From Bradyrhizobium genosp. L (GTDB lineage: Bacteria > Pseudomonadota > Alphaproteobacteria > Rhizobiales > Xanthobacteraceae), in NCBI RefSeq assembly GCF_015624485.1, contig NZ_CP061378.1, positions 1,364,001 through 1,428,000 of the forward strand: a stretch of 64,000 bases of DNA, in the 5' to 3' direction. Below, piece by piece: positions 1-7,778 of this stretch; position 1 is the stretch's first letter; each line of letters begins with the position of its first letter. The notes beneath the pieces were generated by a model that searched no databases, was not told where the DNA came from, and saw nothing but the letters and a program-made list of their open reading frames with translations. The translations under genes were made by a program, and so were the position numbers.

Positions 1-95
1 ATCGCCAGGACGGTTCCGAGGGCGGAGATCACCGACCTGCGGCTGAACGCTTCACGGGATCGCGGCGCTGTCGGCGCCGCATTCGATCGCTCCAT
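1..95 (-). CDS. Putative membrane transporter, N-terminal fragment
   Basis: A leftward reading frame starts at an ATG at 93-95 and stays open to the window edge, giving about 31 residues. A GGAG ribosome-binding site lies 8-11 bases upstream of that ATG. The visible N-terminus is polar and arginine-rich and then turns hydrophobic (RSVISALGTVLA), as at the first membrane segment of a major-facilitator-type transporter. It is divergent from the ArsR-type regulator, a common arrangement for a regulator and the exporter it controls. The fragment is too short to name the family; the transporter reading is inference. Confidence 0.4.
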   Translation of the reverse strand, partial: MERSNAAPTAPRSREAFSRRSVISALGTVLA

Positions 96-198
96 GTCTG
101 TCTCCATCGGTTGGTTTCGAACGCGATCGGTGCAAGCTTGTAGCGATCGCACTGCCGGATGGATTCGCCTGGCATCGAAGTGTCGATGTCGTGAACGG

Positions 199-214
199 TT
201 CGATCATGATCGAA
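199..214. promoter_or_regulatory. Perfect 16-bp palindrome, candidate operator
   Basis: TTCGATCATGATCGAA is its own reverse complement. It lies between the divergent partial transporter gene and the ArsR-type regulator, 62 bp before the chosen start of the latter. ArsR-family proteins are dimers that bind such palindromes in their own promoters, so this is the best operator candidate. No promoter boxes were assigned. Confidence 0.5.
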
Positions 215-275
215 ACGTTGCGGCGGCCCGCCATGCGAAAAGCCTCCTGCCTGTCGACCGATGCCGGAGCCGGCC

Positions 276-962
276 ATGCAGACCATCGCCGCGGAGCTTG
301 CCGAACTGGCCTCCCTGATCGCCGATCCCGGGCGTGCCAGCATTCTGGTGCGGCTGATGGATGGCCGCGCGTACCCCGCGGGCGAGCTTGCCGAGGTCGC
401 CGCCGTCACGCCGCAGACCGCGAGCTGGCATCTTGCAAGGCTCGCCGAGCGCGCGCTGCTCACGGTCGAGCGGCGCGGTCCGCGGCGGCTCTACCGGCTT
501 GCCACCCCGCTGGTTGCGCAGATGCTCGAGGGCATGATGACGGTTGCTGCGATCGATCCTCGCCCGGACCGGCCGCCGCGGATCGACGCCGAGATGCGCC
601 GGGCCCGGACCTGCTACGACCACCTTGCCGGCGAGCTCGGTGTCGCCGTCACCGACGCGATGCGCCAGTGCGGTCATCTCAATCTGGACCCGGAGGGCGG
701 CGAGTTGACCGCGGCGGGGCTGACGTTTCTCGGCGAACTCGGCATCGACCTGCGTTCGCCGGCGCGGCGTCGGCGGGCGTTGTGCCGGCCCTGTCTCGAC
801 TGGAGCGAGCGGCGCCCGCATTTGGCAGGACGGGCAGGCGCCGCGCTCGCCGAGCTTGCGTTGCAGCGGGACTGGATCCGGCGCCGGCCGCAGGGCCGTT
901 CCGTCGAGATCACCGATGCCGGGCTCGCCGCGTTCCGCAATCTGTTCGGCGCGCGCATTTGA
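276..962 (+). CDS. ArsR-family winged-helix transcriptional regulator
   Basis: The N-terminal ~90 residues form a winged helix: an opening helix (ELAELASLIADPGRASIL), a recognition region (VTPQTASWHLARLAERALL) and a wing (VERRGPRRLYRL). The C-terminal ~130 residues carry single cysteines in RARTCYDHL and ALCRPCLDW, a layout seen in longer ArsR proteins; no classic CxC metal box is visible. The start at 276 is preferred over 261 because GGAG sits six bases before it. The protein is 228 residues. The gene is divergent from a probable transporter and 32 bp before glcE, so it may control either side. The ligand cannot be told from the sequence. Confidence 0.8.
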   Translation: MQTIAAELAELASLIADPGRASILVRLMDGRAYPAGELAEVAAVTPQTASWHLARLAERALLTVERRGPRRLYRLATPLVAQMLEGMMTVAAIDPRPDRPPRIDAEMRRARTCYDHLAGELGVAVTDAMRQCGHLNLDPEGGELTAAGLTFLGELGIDLRSPARRRRALCRPCLDWSERRPHLAGRAGAALAELALQRDWIRRRPQGRSVEITDAGLAAFRNLFGARI

Positions 963-994
963 TTTCGGAGCCGAATTTGGTTACCGCCTAGCGC

Positions 995-2233
995 GTGGAT
1001 ACGCTCAAGGTCAGAGACGCCAAAGACGTCGAGGAAGTGGTGCGCGCGGCGATCGCCAGCGAGCAGCCGCTCGAGATCATCGGCCATGGCTCCAAGCGCG
1101 CCATCGGCCATCCGATGGCGACCAATGCGGTGCTGGACGTCTCGGCGCTGAACGCGGTCACCTCCTATGAGCCGAACGAGCTGATCATCACCGTTCAGGC
1201 CGGCGCGCCGCTTGCCGACGTGCAGTCGCTGATCGATGCGAAGAACCAGCAATTCGCCTTCGAGCCGATCGACACCTCGGTGCTGCTCGGCAACGCGGCG
1301 GGGGGCACCATCGGGGGCATGATCGGGGCCGGGCTCGCCGGACCCCGCCGCATCAAGGCTGGCGGCGCCCGCGATCACCTGCTCGGGGCGCATGCCGTGT
1401 CCGGGTTCGGCGACAGTTTCAAGACCGGCGGCCGGGTGGTGAAGAACGTCACCGGCTACGATCTCTGCAAGCTGCTTACCGGTTCCTGGGGCACGCTCGC
1501 GGTGATGACCGAGGTGACGCTGAAGGTGATGCCGAAGCCGGAGGCCGAACGGACTTTGCTGTTGCGCGGCCTCGACGACATCGCCGCCAACAAGGCGATG
1601 ACGGCGGCACTGGGTTCGCCCTTTGACGTCTCGGGTGCGGCGCATCTGCCGCAGCAACGATCTGGCACTGAGGCGGGCGTGCTCGCCAGCCTGGCGGGAG
1701 CAGGGCAAGCGGTGACACTGGTGCGGCTCGAGGGCATCGCGGCCTCGGCGGCGCACCGGGCGGCTTCGCTGAGCCGGACCTTGTCCTCCTTTGGAACCGT
1801 CGATGTGCTCGAAGACGACGCTTCACTGAAGGCCTGGGCCGCATTGCGCGACGTCACCCCCTTCGCCGCCAATGGCGCACGCGGGGGCTGGCCGGTGTGG
1901 CGCATCGTCTGCCCGCCGGCCGCGGGCGGCGGGCTGGGCGAAGCGCTGGCGAACGAGACCGGCGGCGAGGTGATCTACGACTGGGGCGGCGGGCTGATCT
2001 GGGCGGCGCTGCCGCCGGATGCCGACGCCCAGGCCACGCTGGTGCGCAGTCGTGCCGGGGCGATCGGTGGCCACGCCACCCTGATCCGCGCCGGCGAGGA
2101 GGTGCGCCGCATGGTCGACGTGTTCCAGCCGCAGGCGGTCGGCCTTGCCGCGCTCGGTGAGCGGGTGCGGGCCAGCTTCGATCCGAAATCCATCCTCAAC
2201 CGTGGCCGGATGACGCGAGGCGGCGCTGCATGA
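995..2233 (+). CDS. glcE: Glycolate oxidase FAD-binding subunit GlcE
   Basis: GlcE is one of three subunits (D, E, F) that oxidise glycolate to glyoxylate at the membrane. The 412-residue product has the FAD-binding PCMH-type N-terminal half (LIITVQAGAPLADVQ, then a glycine-rich stretch TIGGMIGAGLAGPRR near residue 105) and the shared motif GGRVVKNVTGYDLCKL near residue 150. The start is GTG with no good ribosome-binding site. The stop overlaps the glcF start by four bases (ATGA), so the two are translationally coupled. The usual upstream gene glcD is absent; an ArsR-type regulator lies there instead. Confidence 0.92.
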   Translation: MDTLKVRDAKDVEEVVRAAIASEQPLEIIGHGSKRAIGHPMATNAVLDVSALNAVTSYEPNELIITVQAGAPLADVQSLIDAKNQQFAFEPIDTSVLLGNAAGGTIGGMIGAGLAGPRRIKAGGARDHLLGAHAVSGFGDSFKTGGRVVKNVTGYDLCKLLTGSWGTLAVMTEVTLKVMPKPEAERTLLLRGLDDIAANKAMTAALGSPFDVSGAAHLPQQRSGTEAGVLASLAGAGQAVTLVRLEGIAASAAHRAASLSRTLSSFGTVDVLEDDASLKAWAALRDVTPFAANGARGGWPVWRIVCPPAAGGGLGEALANETGGEVIYDWGGGLIWAALPPDADAQATLVRSRAGAIGGHATLIRAGEEVRRMVDVFQPQAVGLAALGERVRASFDPKSILNRGRMTRGGAA

Positions 2234-3546
2234 AGACCGAATTCACGCTGACACAGCTCGCCGATCCCGACATCAAGGAAGCCGATACGATCCTGCGCAA
2301 ATGCGTGCATTGCGGCTTCTGCACGGCGACTTGTCCGACCTATGTGCTGCTCGGCGACGAGCTCGATAGTCCGCGCGGGCGCATCTACCTGATCAAGGAG
2401 ATGCTGGAGAAGGACCAGCCGCCGACGGCGGACGTGGTCAAGCATATCGACCGCTGCCTGTCCTGCCTCGCCTGCATGACCACCTGCCCGTCGGGCGTCA
2501 ACTACATGCATCTCGTCGACCAGGCCCGGGTCCGAATCGAGCAGGACTACACGCGCCCGCTGCCCGAGCGGCTGCTGCGCTCGGTGCTCGCCTTCGTGCT
2601 GCCGCGGCCCGGCCTGTTCCGGATCAGCATGATCCTGGCCGGGCTCGCCCGTCCGTTCGCGGCGCTGCTGCCGACCCCCTCGGTCGGCGCGTCGAGCCCC
2701 GGCCTGCTGCGCCGGATCAAGGCCATGCTGGCGCTGGCGCCGCGCGCATTGCCGCGGCCGGGTCCAGCGGCGGGAACCGTGTTCGCACCCATCGGCCGGC
2801 GGCGCGGCCGGGTCGCACTGTTGCAGGGCTGCGCCCAGCAGGTGCTGGCGCCGCGCATCAACCAGGCTGCAATCAATGTGCTGACCCGGCACGGCATCGA
2901 GGTGGTGCTGGTCAGGGACGAGCAATGCTGCGGCGCGTTGACCCATCACATGGGGCAGGACGCCGACGCGCTGGCACGGGCGCGGGCCAACATCACGGTG
3001 TGGCAAAGGGAAGCGGACCGCGAAGGGCTCGACGCCATTCTGGTCACGACCTCGGGCTGTGGGACAGTTGTCAAAGACTACGGCTACCTGCTGCGCGAGG
3101 ATGGAACGTTCGCCGAGCCGGCCAAGCGCATCTCTGCGCTGACAAAGGATATCACCGAGTATCTCGCAGGCCTCGAGCTTGCGCCTTCAACGCTCGAGGC
3201 CAACGTCACCGTCGCCTATCACTCGGCTTGTTCGCTGCAGCATGGACAGAAAATAACTGCGCTTCCGAAAGAATTGCTTTCCAAGAATGGATTCGTGGTG
3301 AAAGATGTGCCTGAGAGCCATTTGTGTTGCGGTTCGGCGGGCACCTACAACATTCTCCAGCCCGACATTGCGAGCAGATTGCGCGATCGCAAGGTCGCCA
3401 ATATCGCGCTTGTCAAACCGGACATGATCGCTGCGGGCAATATCGGTTGCATGGTTCAGATTGCCGGCGGCACGTCAGTCCCAGTGGTGCACACGATTGA
3501 GCTTCTCGATTGGGCGACAGGAGGTCCCCGGCCAGGATTGAATTGA
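2230..3546 (+). CDS. glcF: Glycolate oxidase iron-sulfur subunit GlcF
   Basis: GlcF passes electrons from glycolate oxidation to the membrane chain. The 438-residue protein has two ferredoxin-type clusters near the N-terminus: KCVHCGFCTATCP (residues ~25-37) and CLSCLACMTTCP (~76-87). Two CCG-type cysteine domains follow (EQCCGALTHH near 235 and HLCCGSAGTYN near 365) that can bind further Fe-S clusters, as in heterodisulfide-reductase-like subunits. It overlaps glcE by four bases and is the last gene of the pair. Length and motif order fit the family. Confidence 0.95.
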   Translation: MKTEFTLTQLADPDIKEADTILRKCVHCGFCTATCPTYVLLGDELDSPRGRIYLIKEMLEKDQPPTADVVKHIDRCLSCLACMTTCPSGVNYMHLVDQARVRIEQDYTRPLPERLLRSVLAFVLPRPGLFRISMILAGLARPFAALLPTPSVGASSPGLLRRIKAMLALAPRALPRPGPAAGTVFAPIGRRRGRVALLQGCAQQVLAPRINQAAINVLTRHGIEVVLVRDEQCCGALTHHMGQDADALARARANITVWQREADREGLDAILVTTSGCGTVVKDYGYLLREDGTFAEPAKRISALTKDITEYLAGLELAPSTLEANVTVAYHSACSLQHGQKITALPKELLSKNGFVVKDVPESHLCCGSAGTYNILQPDIASRLRDRKVANIALVKPDMIAAGNIGCMVQIAGGTSVPVVHTIELLDWATGGPRPGLN

Positions 3547-3730
3547 TCGACTGCCACCCGGGCATGATCCGGACCTGAGCTTCTCGCCGCAAACACCAAG
3601 CCTTAACGCGGCGATCATGCCCGGCAAGCGATGCGGATGATGCCTCTCGCGAGGCCCGTTCGCTGTCCGGCAAGCGATCACTTCAATGCGCCCGGCGGAC
3701 TCAAAACTCAGCGGCAACTGGAGGACCACG

Positions 3731-4150
3731 ATGGCGAAGTCGAAGAAGGCGAAGAAAAGCAAGAAGGCCAAAAAGGCCAAGAAGGCGGTAGCGGCGAAGA
3801 AGAAGTCTGCGAAGAAGGCCAAGGGCTACGCGAAGAAATCCGCCAAGAAGGCCGGCAAGAAAGCGGCCAAGAAGGGCGCCAAGAAAACAGCAAAGAAAGC
3901 GGCGAAGAAAGTCGCCAAGAAGGCGGCTCCGAAAAAGGCTGCTGCTCCCAAGGTAGCGGCGCCAGCTGCGCCCAAGCCGGCCGCCAAGAAGAGCGCGCCG
4001 AAAAAGGCCGCGCCGAAGCCGGCTCCGGTCGCAGCACCTCCGGCGCACGAGTCCGCGCCGCAGCCCGCCGCGAGCTGGGCCACGCCGAGCCACGAGCCGG
4101 CGCCGGGCTGGGTCGCCGGCACCGCCTCCGAAGGCGGCGAGCACCACTAG
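3731..4150 (+). CDS. Lysine/alanine-rich histone H1-like protein
   Basis: The 139-residue product is almost entirely Lys, Ala and Pro: runs of AKKAKK for the first ~80 residues, then APKKAA/PKPAAKKS segments and a less basic tail (HESAPQPAASW). This matches the composition of bacterial histone H1-like nucleoid proteins, which are disordered and bind DNA by charge. The start at 3731 is chosen because GGAGG lies six bases before it. The coding DNA is a tandem array of GCC-AAG-AAG-type codons. A strong terminator hairpin follows at 4205-4231. DNA binding is inferred from composition only. Confidence 0.75.
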   Translation: MAKSKKAKKSKKAKKAKKAVAAKKKSAKKAKGYAKKSAKKAGKKAAKKGAKKTAKKAAKKVAKKAAPKKAAAPKVAAPAAPKPAAKKSAPKKAAPKPAPVAAPPAHESAPQPAASWATPSHEPAPGWVAGTASEGGEHH

Positions 4151-4204
4151 CCTTGATCTTGGCAGCCCGTCGCCCACCGGCGCGGAACTCGATTGATCGC
4201 GAAG

Positions 4205-4231
4205 CCGCAGCGGACCTCCGCTGCGGTTTTT
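4205..4231 (+). terminator. Rho-independent terminator
   Basis: CCGCAGCGGA and TCCGCTGCGG (4205-4214, 4217-4226) are perfect reverse complements separated by two bases and followed by five T residues. It sits 54 bp after the histone-like gene and should end its transcript. Confidence 0.85.
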
Positions 4232-4550
4232 CGCTGTCTGGTCGGCGCAGGCCGCAGCGGTTGCCCCGCCGAGAGATTCGCTGGCCGGCTCGCCCAAAAG
4301 CCGCACCGCCGATGATCATCAGATGTTTCAACCGCTACGGGAGGCACAAAGTTGTTGTGCCGGTGCAACACCCGCCAACCAACATAAGCTGAAACAGTGC
4401 GAACGCCTAAAAAGTCGGCAAATGCCCGCCTTTTTTGCTTCTCGGAAGTGGAGTCGCGTTTCAGATTGGCCACACGCGATTTGGTTGCAGTCCGTTTGTC
4501 GCGCGCCCCGGGGGGCCTCTGGGCTGTTTGGAACGTAAATGGGGACCGTC
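4232..4550. other. Intergenic region upstream of the porin gene
   Basis: About 320 bp without a credible gene. It holds a small hairpin, GGCACAA-agttg-TTGTGCC at 4343-4361, and a T-rich run (CGCC then six T residues) near 4427-4436 that could end a short transcript. The promoter of the porin should lie here, but no convincing -35/-10 pair was picked. A small RNA is possible but unsupported. Confidence 0.35.
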
Positions 4551-5540
4551 ATGAAGAAACTGGCTTTGTTAGCAACGGCGCTAGCAATGATCTCGAGCTC
4601 GGCAATGGCAGCTGACATGGCGGTGAAGGCCGTCAAGGCGCCGCCGCCGGCCCCGTTCGATCCCTGGGATGTCGCCTTCGGCGCCGGCATCATGAGCGAC
4701 TACATCTTCCGCGGCGTCACCCAGTCGAACCACAATCCGTCGGTCACCGCGTATTTCGAGCCGCGCTACAACGTCAACAAGGACCTGCAGCTCTACGTCG
4801 GCACCTCGACCGAAAGCATCTCCTTCGCCAACCGTGCTGCGGCCGAAGTCGACGTCTACGGCGGTATCCGCCCGACCTTCGGCGCCTTCGCCTTCGACAT
4901 CGGCGTCTGGGGTTACCTTTATCCGGGTGGAACCTGCTACTACGGCGCGCCGTTCGATACGGCCGGCAATGCGCTGAGCCCCCAATGCGCCACCAACTTC
5001 CTGGCAAACGGCAACGTGATGAAGAAGGACGTCTCGTTCTTCGAAGTCTACGGCAAGGGCACCTGGACCATCAACGACAACTGGGCCTTCACGATCGACG
5101 ACTACTACTCGCCGAACTTCCTCAATACCGGCGCCTGGGGCAACTACGCTTCGATCATTGGCAAGTACACCGCGCCCAGCACCGTGTTCGGCTCGAGCGG
5201 CGTCGGCATGTATGTGTCGGGTGAGTTCGGCCGGCAGTGGCTCGGCACCTCCGACAGCTTCTATGGCGTTCCCGCGTTCCCGACCGGCATCAAGTACGCC
5301 GACTACAACACCTGGAACATCGGCATCGGCTTCACCTACAAGGTGTTTACGCTCGATCTGCGCTACTCCGACACGGACATGTCGAAGGGTGATTGCTCTG
5401 CCTTCACCAGCGACTACACCGCAGGCGGCACCACCAACGTGACCCCGATCAACCCCGGCGGCACCGGCTCCAACTGGTGCGGCGCGGCCGGCATCGCCAA
5501 GCTCTCGGTCGACCTGACCGCGATGTCCAACCTGAAGTAA
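4551..5540 (+). CDS. TorF-family putative porin
   Basis: This is an exported outer-membrane beta-barrel protein. It begins with a clear signal peptide (MKKLALLATALAMISSSAMA, cleaved before ADMAVK), followed by alternating aromatic beta strands such as GIMSDYIFRGVTQSNHNPS, the family's opening motif, DVYGGIRPTFG and TWNIGIGFTYKV. The start at 4551 gives the cleanest signal peptide and has GGGGA seven bases upstream; an in-frame ATG at 4539 would add four residues. It is transcribed alone, between a terminator and the hairpin at 5558-5594. The substrate is unknown. Confidence 0.88.
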   Translation: MKKLALLATALAMISSSAMAADMAVKAVKAPPPAPFDPWDVAFGAGIMSDYIFRGVTQSNHNPSVTAYFEPRYNVNKDLQLYVGTSTESISFANRAAAEVDVYGGIRPTFGAFAFDIGVWGYLYPGGTCYYGAPFDTAGNALSPQCATNFLANGNVMKKDVSFFEVYGKGTWTINDNWAFTIDDYYSPNFLNTGAWGNYASIIGKYTAPSTVFGSSGVGMYVSGEFGRQWLGTSDSFYGVPAFPTGIKYADYNTWNIGIGFTYKVFTLDLRYSDTDMSKGDCSAFTSDYTAGGTTNVTPINPGGTGSNWCGAAGIAKLSVDLTAMSNLK

Positions 5541-5557
5541 TCTCTCCTTCCGGAGAC

Positions 5558-5594
5558 AAGGGGCGGCAGAGCAATCTGCCGCCCCTTTTGTTTT
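5558..5594 (+). terminator. Rho-independent terminator of the porin gene
   Basis: GGGGCGGCAG (5560-5569), a six-base loop and CTGCCGCCCC (5576-5585) form a perfect 10-bp stem followed by TTTTGTTTT. It lies 19 bp after the porin stop codon. Confidence 0.93.
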
Positions 5595-5612
5595 GGTGGC
5601 CTCCCACAATCT

Positions 5613-5700
5613 CGTCATGCCCGGGCTTGTCCCGGGTATCCACGTCTTCGTTTCCGCGTGAAGAAAGACGCGGATGGCCGGGTCAAGCCCGGCCATGACG
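5613..5700. repeat. Palindromic intergenic repeat (CCGGGCTTGTCCCGG type)
   Basis: The element opens with CGTCATGCCCGGGCTTGTCC and closes with GGTCAAGCCCGGCCATGACG, so it folds into a long imperfect hairpin, with smaller hairpins in each arm. The same design appears inside the groES-groEL operon at 20131-20208. It lies between two convergent genes. Confidence 0.8.
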
Positions 5701-5718
5701 TTGTGGAGATGCCAGCGT

Positions 5719-7461
5719 CTACGACGCCGCCAGCTTCGTGGCGTCGCGCAGGGTGAAATGGTCGCCGTCGCGGACCAGCGTGACGTTGCGGTCGTGGACG
5801 GCCTCGAGCGTCGAACGGTGGCCGATCGAGACCACGGTGGTGCCGGGCAGCTTCTCGGCGATCAGGTTGTAGAGCGCGGCCTCCGACGGTTCGTCGAGCG
5901 AGGCGGTCGCCTCGTCCAGGAACAGGAATTGCGGTGCGTGCAGCAGCGCGCGCGCAATGCCGAGCCGTTGCTGCTCGCCAAGCGACAGCATCCGGTTCCA
6001 GTGCGCCTCTTCATCAAGCCGGGTGGCGAGTTGCGGCAGGCCGACCGCCGCCAGGGCATCGCGGACCCGTCCTGCCTCGAACTGCGCGGCTTCGCCCGGA
6101 TAGACCACCGCGTCGTGCAGCGATCCGATCGGCAGATAGGGGCGCTGCGGCAGCGTCATCAGCTTGGCATCGGCGGGAATCTCGACCGCACCGCTGCCGA
6201 ACGGCCAGATGCCGGCCACCGCGCGGAACAGCGTCGACTTGCCGGCGCCGGAGGGACCCGTCACCAGCGTCCGCTCACCGGGACGGAAGCTGAATTGGTG
6301 GGCCGAGACCAGGGGCGCAGCGTTCGGCAGTTTGACCAGAAGCTGCGGCAGGGTAATCGCGGCGCCGGCAGCCGGCCTGGTGTGGATCATCGCGGGATCG
6401 GTTGCGAGCGTCTCGCCGCTTGCGATCGAGTTCTCGAAGCCGTCGAGACGGTCGACGATGGCGCGCCATTCCGCGAGGCCCCGATAGTTCGAGACGAAGA
6501 ACGAAAACGCATCCTGCACGTTGCTGAAAGCTTCGAGCGCCTGCTGGAACGTGCCGATCTGGATCTTGTTGGCGAAATAGGCCGGCGCCACCATCATCAC
6601 GGGAATGACGACCGAAGCCTGGCTGTAGCTCTGCGTAAACGCGATCAACCGCTTGGTGCGGGTCATGAGCTCGAACCAGTTGCCCATGACGCGGCCGAAG
6701 CGCATCAGCAGCCGCGCGCGCTCGGCTGCGCCACCCTTCAGCAGCGCGATCTGTTCGGCGTTCTCGCGGACCCGCACCAGGTTGAAGCGGAAGTCGGCCT
6801 CGCGGCGCTGCTGCTCGAAATTGAGGCCGACCAGCGGCAGGCCGATCCAGTGCGTGAATGCCGTGCCGAAGATCGCGTAGATCAGCGCGGTCCACACCAG
6901 ATAGCCGGGGAATGTCAGGTCATGACCGTAGATTTGCAACGGCGCGGCCGCCGACAGATTCCAGAGCACGACCAGGAAGGACAGGATCGTCACGACCGAG
7001 CTGAGCAGCCCGACGCTGATCGAAAGCGTCTGATCGACGAACATCTTGACGTCGTCGCTGATGCGCTGGTCGGGGTTGTCGGCCGAATCGCCCTTCAGTT
7101 GCATGCGATAGTGGTTGGCATCGTGCAGCCAGCCGCCGAGATAGCGGTTGGTCATCCAGCGGCGCCAGCGGATCTGCAGCCACTGGTTCAGGTAGAGCTT
7201 GTAGATCTGAAGCAGGACCAGCATCGCCGCGAGGAAGCAGAAGACGAAGAACTGCCAGACGAACCCGTTCCAGTCGCGCTCCTGCATGGCGTTGTAGAAG
7301 TTGGCGCGCCATTGATTGAACAGCACGCTGTTGGCCACCAGCGCGAGCTCGATGACGATGATGATCGCGAGCAGGCCGCGGCCGGCCCATTTGTCCTCGG
7401 AGTAGAAATAGGGCGAGGCGATGCGCCACACCGTCGCGAGCGTCGTGCGGATCTTGTTCAC
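5719..7461 (-). CDS. ABC transporter with SbmA/BacA-like membrane domain fused to ATPase
   Basis: The 580-residue half-transporter has an N-terminal membrane domain (residues ~1-330) of the SbmA/BacA type: YFYSEDKWAGRGLL near residue 20, YLNQWLQIRWRRWMT near 115 and NPDQRISDDVKMF near 150. A C-terminal ATPase carries Walker A GPSGAGKST, signature LSLGEQQRLGIARAL and Walker B FLFLDEATASLDE. Relatives include YddA and the BclA peptide transporters of Bradyrhizobium, which take up host antimicrobial peptides. The start is GTG with GGAG about ten bases upstream. It is a single-gene unit, convergent with the porin gene and divergent from the lactate permease gene. The substrate is not proven here. 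Confidence 0.88.
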   Translation of the reverse strand: MNKIRTTLATVWRIASPYFYSEDKWAGRGLLAIIIVIELALVANSVLFNQWRANFYNAMQERDWNGFVWQFFVFCFLAAMLVLLQIYKLYLNQWLQIRWRRWMTNRYLGGWLHDANHYRMQLKGDSADNPDQRISDDVKMFVDQTLSISVGLLSSVVTILSFLVVLWNLSAAAPLQIYGHDLTFPGYLVWTALIYAIFGTAFTHWIGLPLVGLNFEQQRREADFRFNLVRVRENAEQIALLKGGAAERARLLMRFGRVMGNWFELMTRTKRLIAFTQSYSQASVVIPVMMVAPAYFANKIQIGTFQQALEAFSNVQDAFSFFVSNYRGLAEWRAIVDRLDGFENSIASGETLATDPAMIHTRPAAGAAITLPQLLVKLPNAAPLVSAHQFSFRPGERTLVTGPSGAGKSTLFRAVAGIWPFGSGAVEIPADAKLMTLPQRPYLPIGSLHDAVVYPGEAAQFEAGRVRDALAAVGLPQLATRLDEEAHWNRMLSLGEQQRLGIARALLHAPQFLFLDEATASLDEPSEAALYNLIAEKLPGTTVVSIGHRSTLEAVHDRNVTLVRDGDHFTLRDATKLAAS

Positions 7462-7778
7462 AGATTATCGTCTCCGGGGAATGGGGCCGCAAAGGCCTGA
7501 AGAATCGGGACAATCAGGGCAAGACTCGACTAAAGTCGTAAGTCTGGCATGCAAGCGTTGGCTTGTCCCAACATTGCTGTCAACCCTAGCATGCCGATAA
7601 CGGCTGGGGGCGGGGGACCTACCAAATTTCGCGAGGATGTGAGCGATCCTAAAGGATTGTTCATGCGCGAGCCGGGCTTGACCACTGTCGACGCAACTCC
7701 CGCGATCCATGCCAGGCGCGCCGCGACCGTTCACGCCGGCCGGCGCGCTGCATAACGCGTGAGGAGGAGCCGGAAACA
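7462..7778. other. Divergent intergenic region between ABC transporter and permease genes
   Basis: 317 bp that must hold both promoters. A small forward frame at 7549-7755 has no homology that I recognise and is not called. No clear operator for a GntR-type lactate or glycolate regulator was found. The permease ribosome-binding site (GAGGAGGAG at 7761-7769) is strong. Confidence 0.4.

Noticed and set aside
3731..4030. Short direct repeats that might be taken for a CRISPR array
   Set aside because: Units are codon repeats (Ala-Lys-Lys) in a good frame with a ribosome-binding site; there are no regular unique spacers.
4387..4445. Possible small RNA with a T-rich end before the porin gene
   Set aside because: The stem before the T run is short and no promoter could be defined; left as an intergenic note.
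5674..7500. 608-codon open frame on the plus strand opposite the ABC transporter gene
   Set aside because: High GC leaves antisense frames open. The product is Arg/Asp/Gln-rich without motifs, while the minus strand encodes a complete ABC transporter.
7549..7755. 68-codon frame between the ABC transporter and permease genes
   Set aside because: No ribosome-binding site, no family match, and it lies where two promoters are needed.
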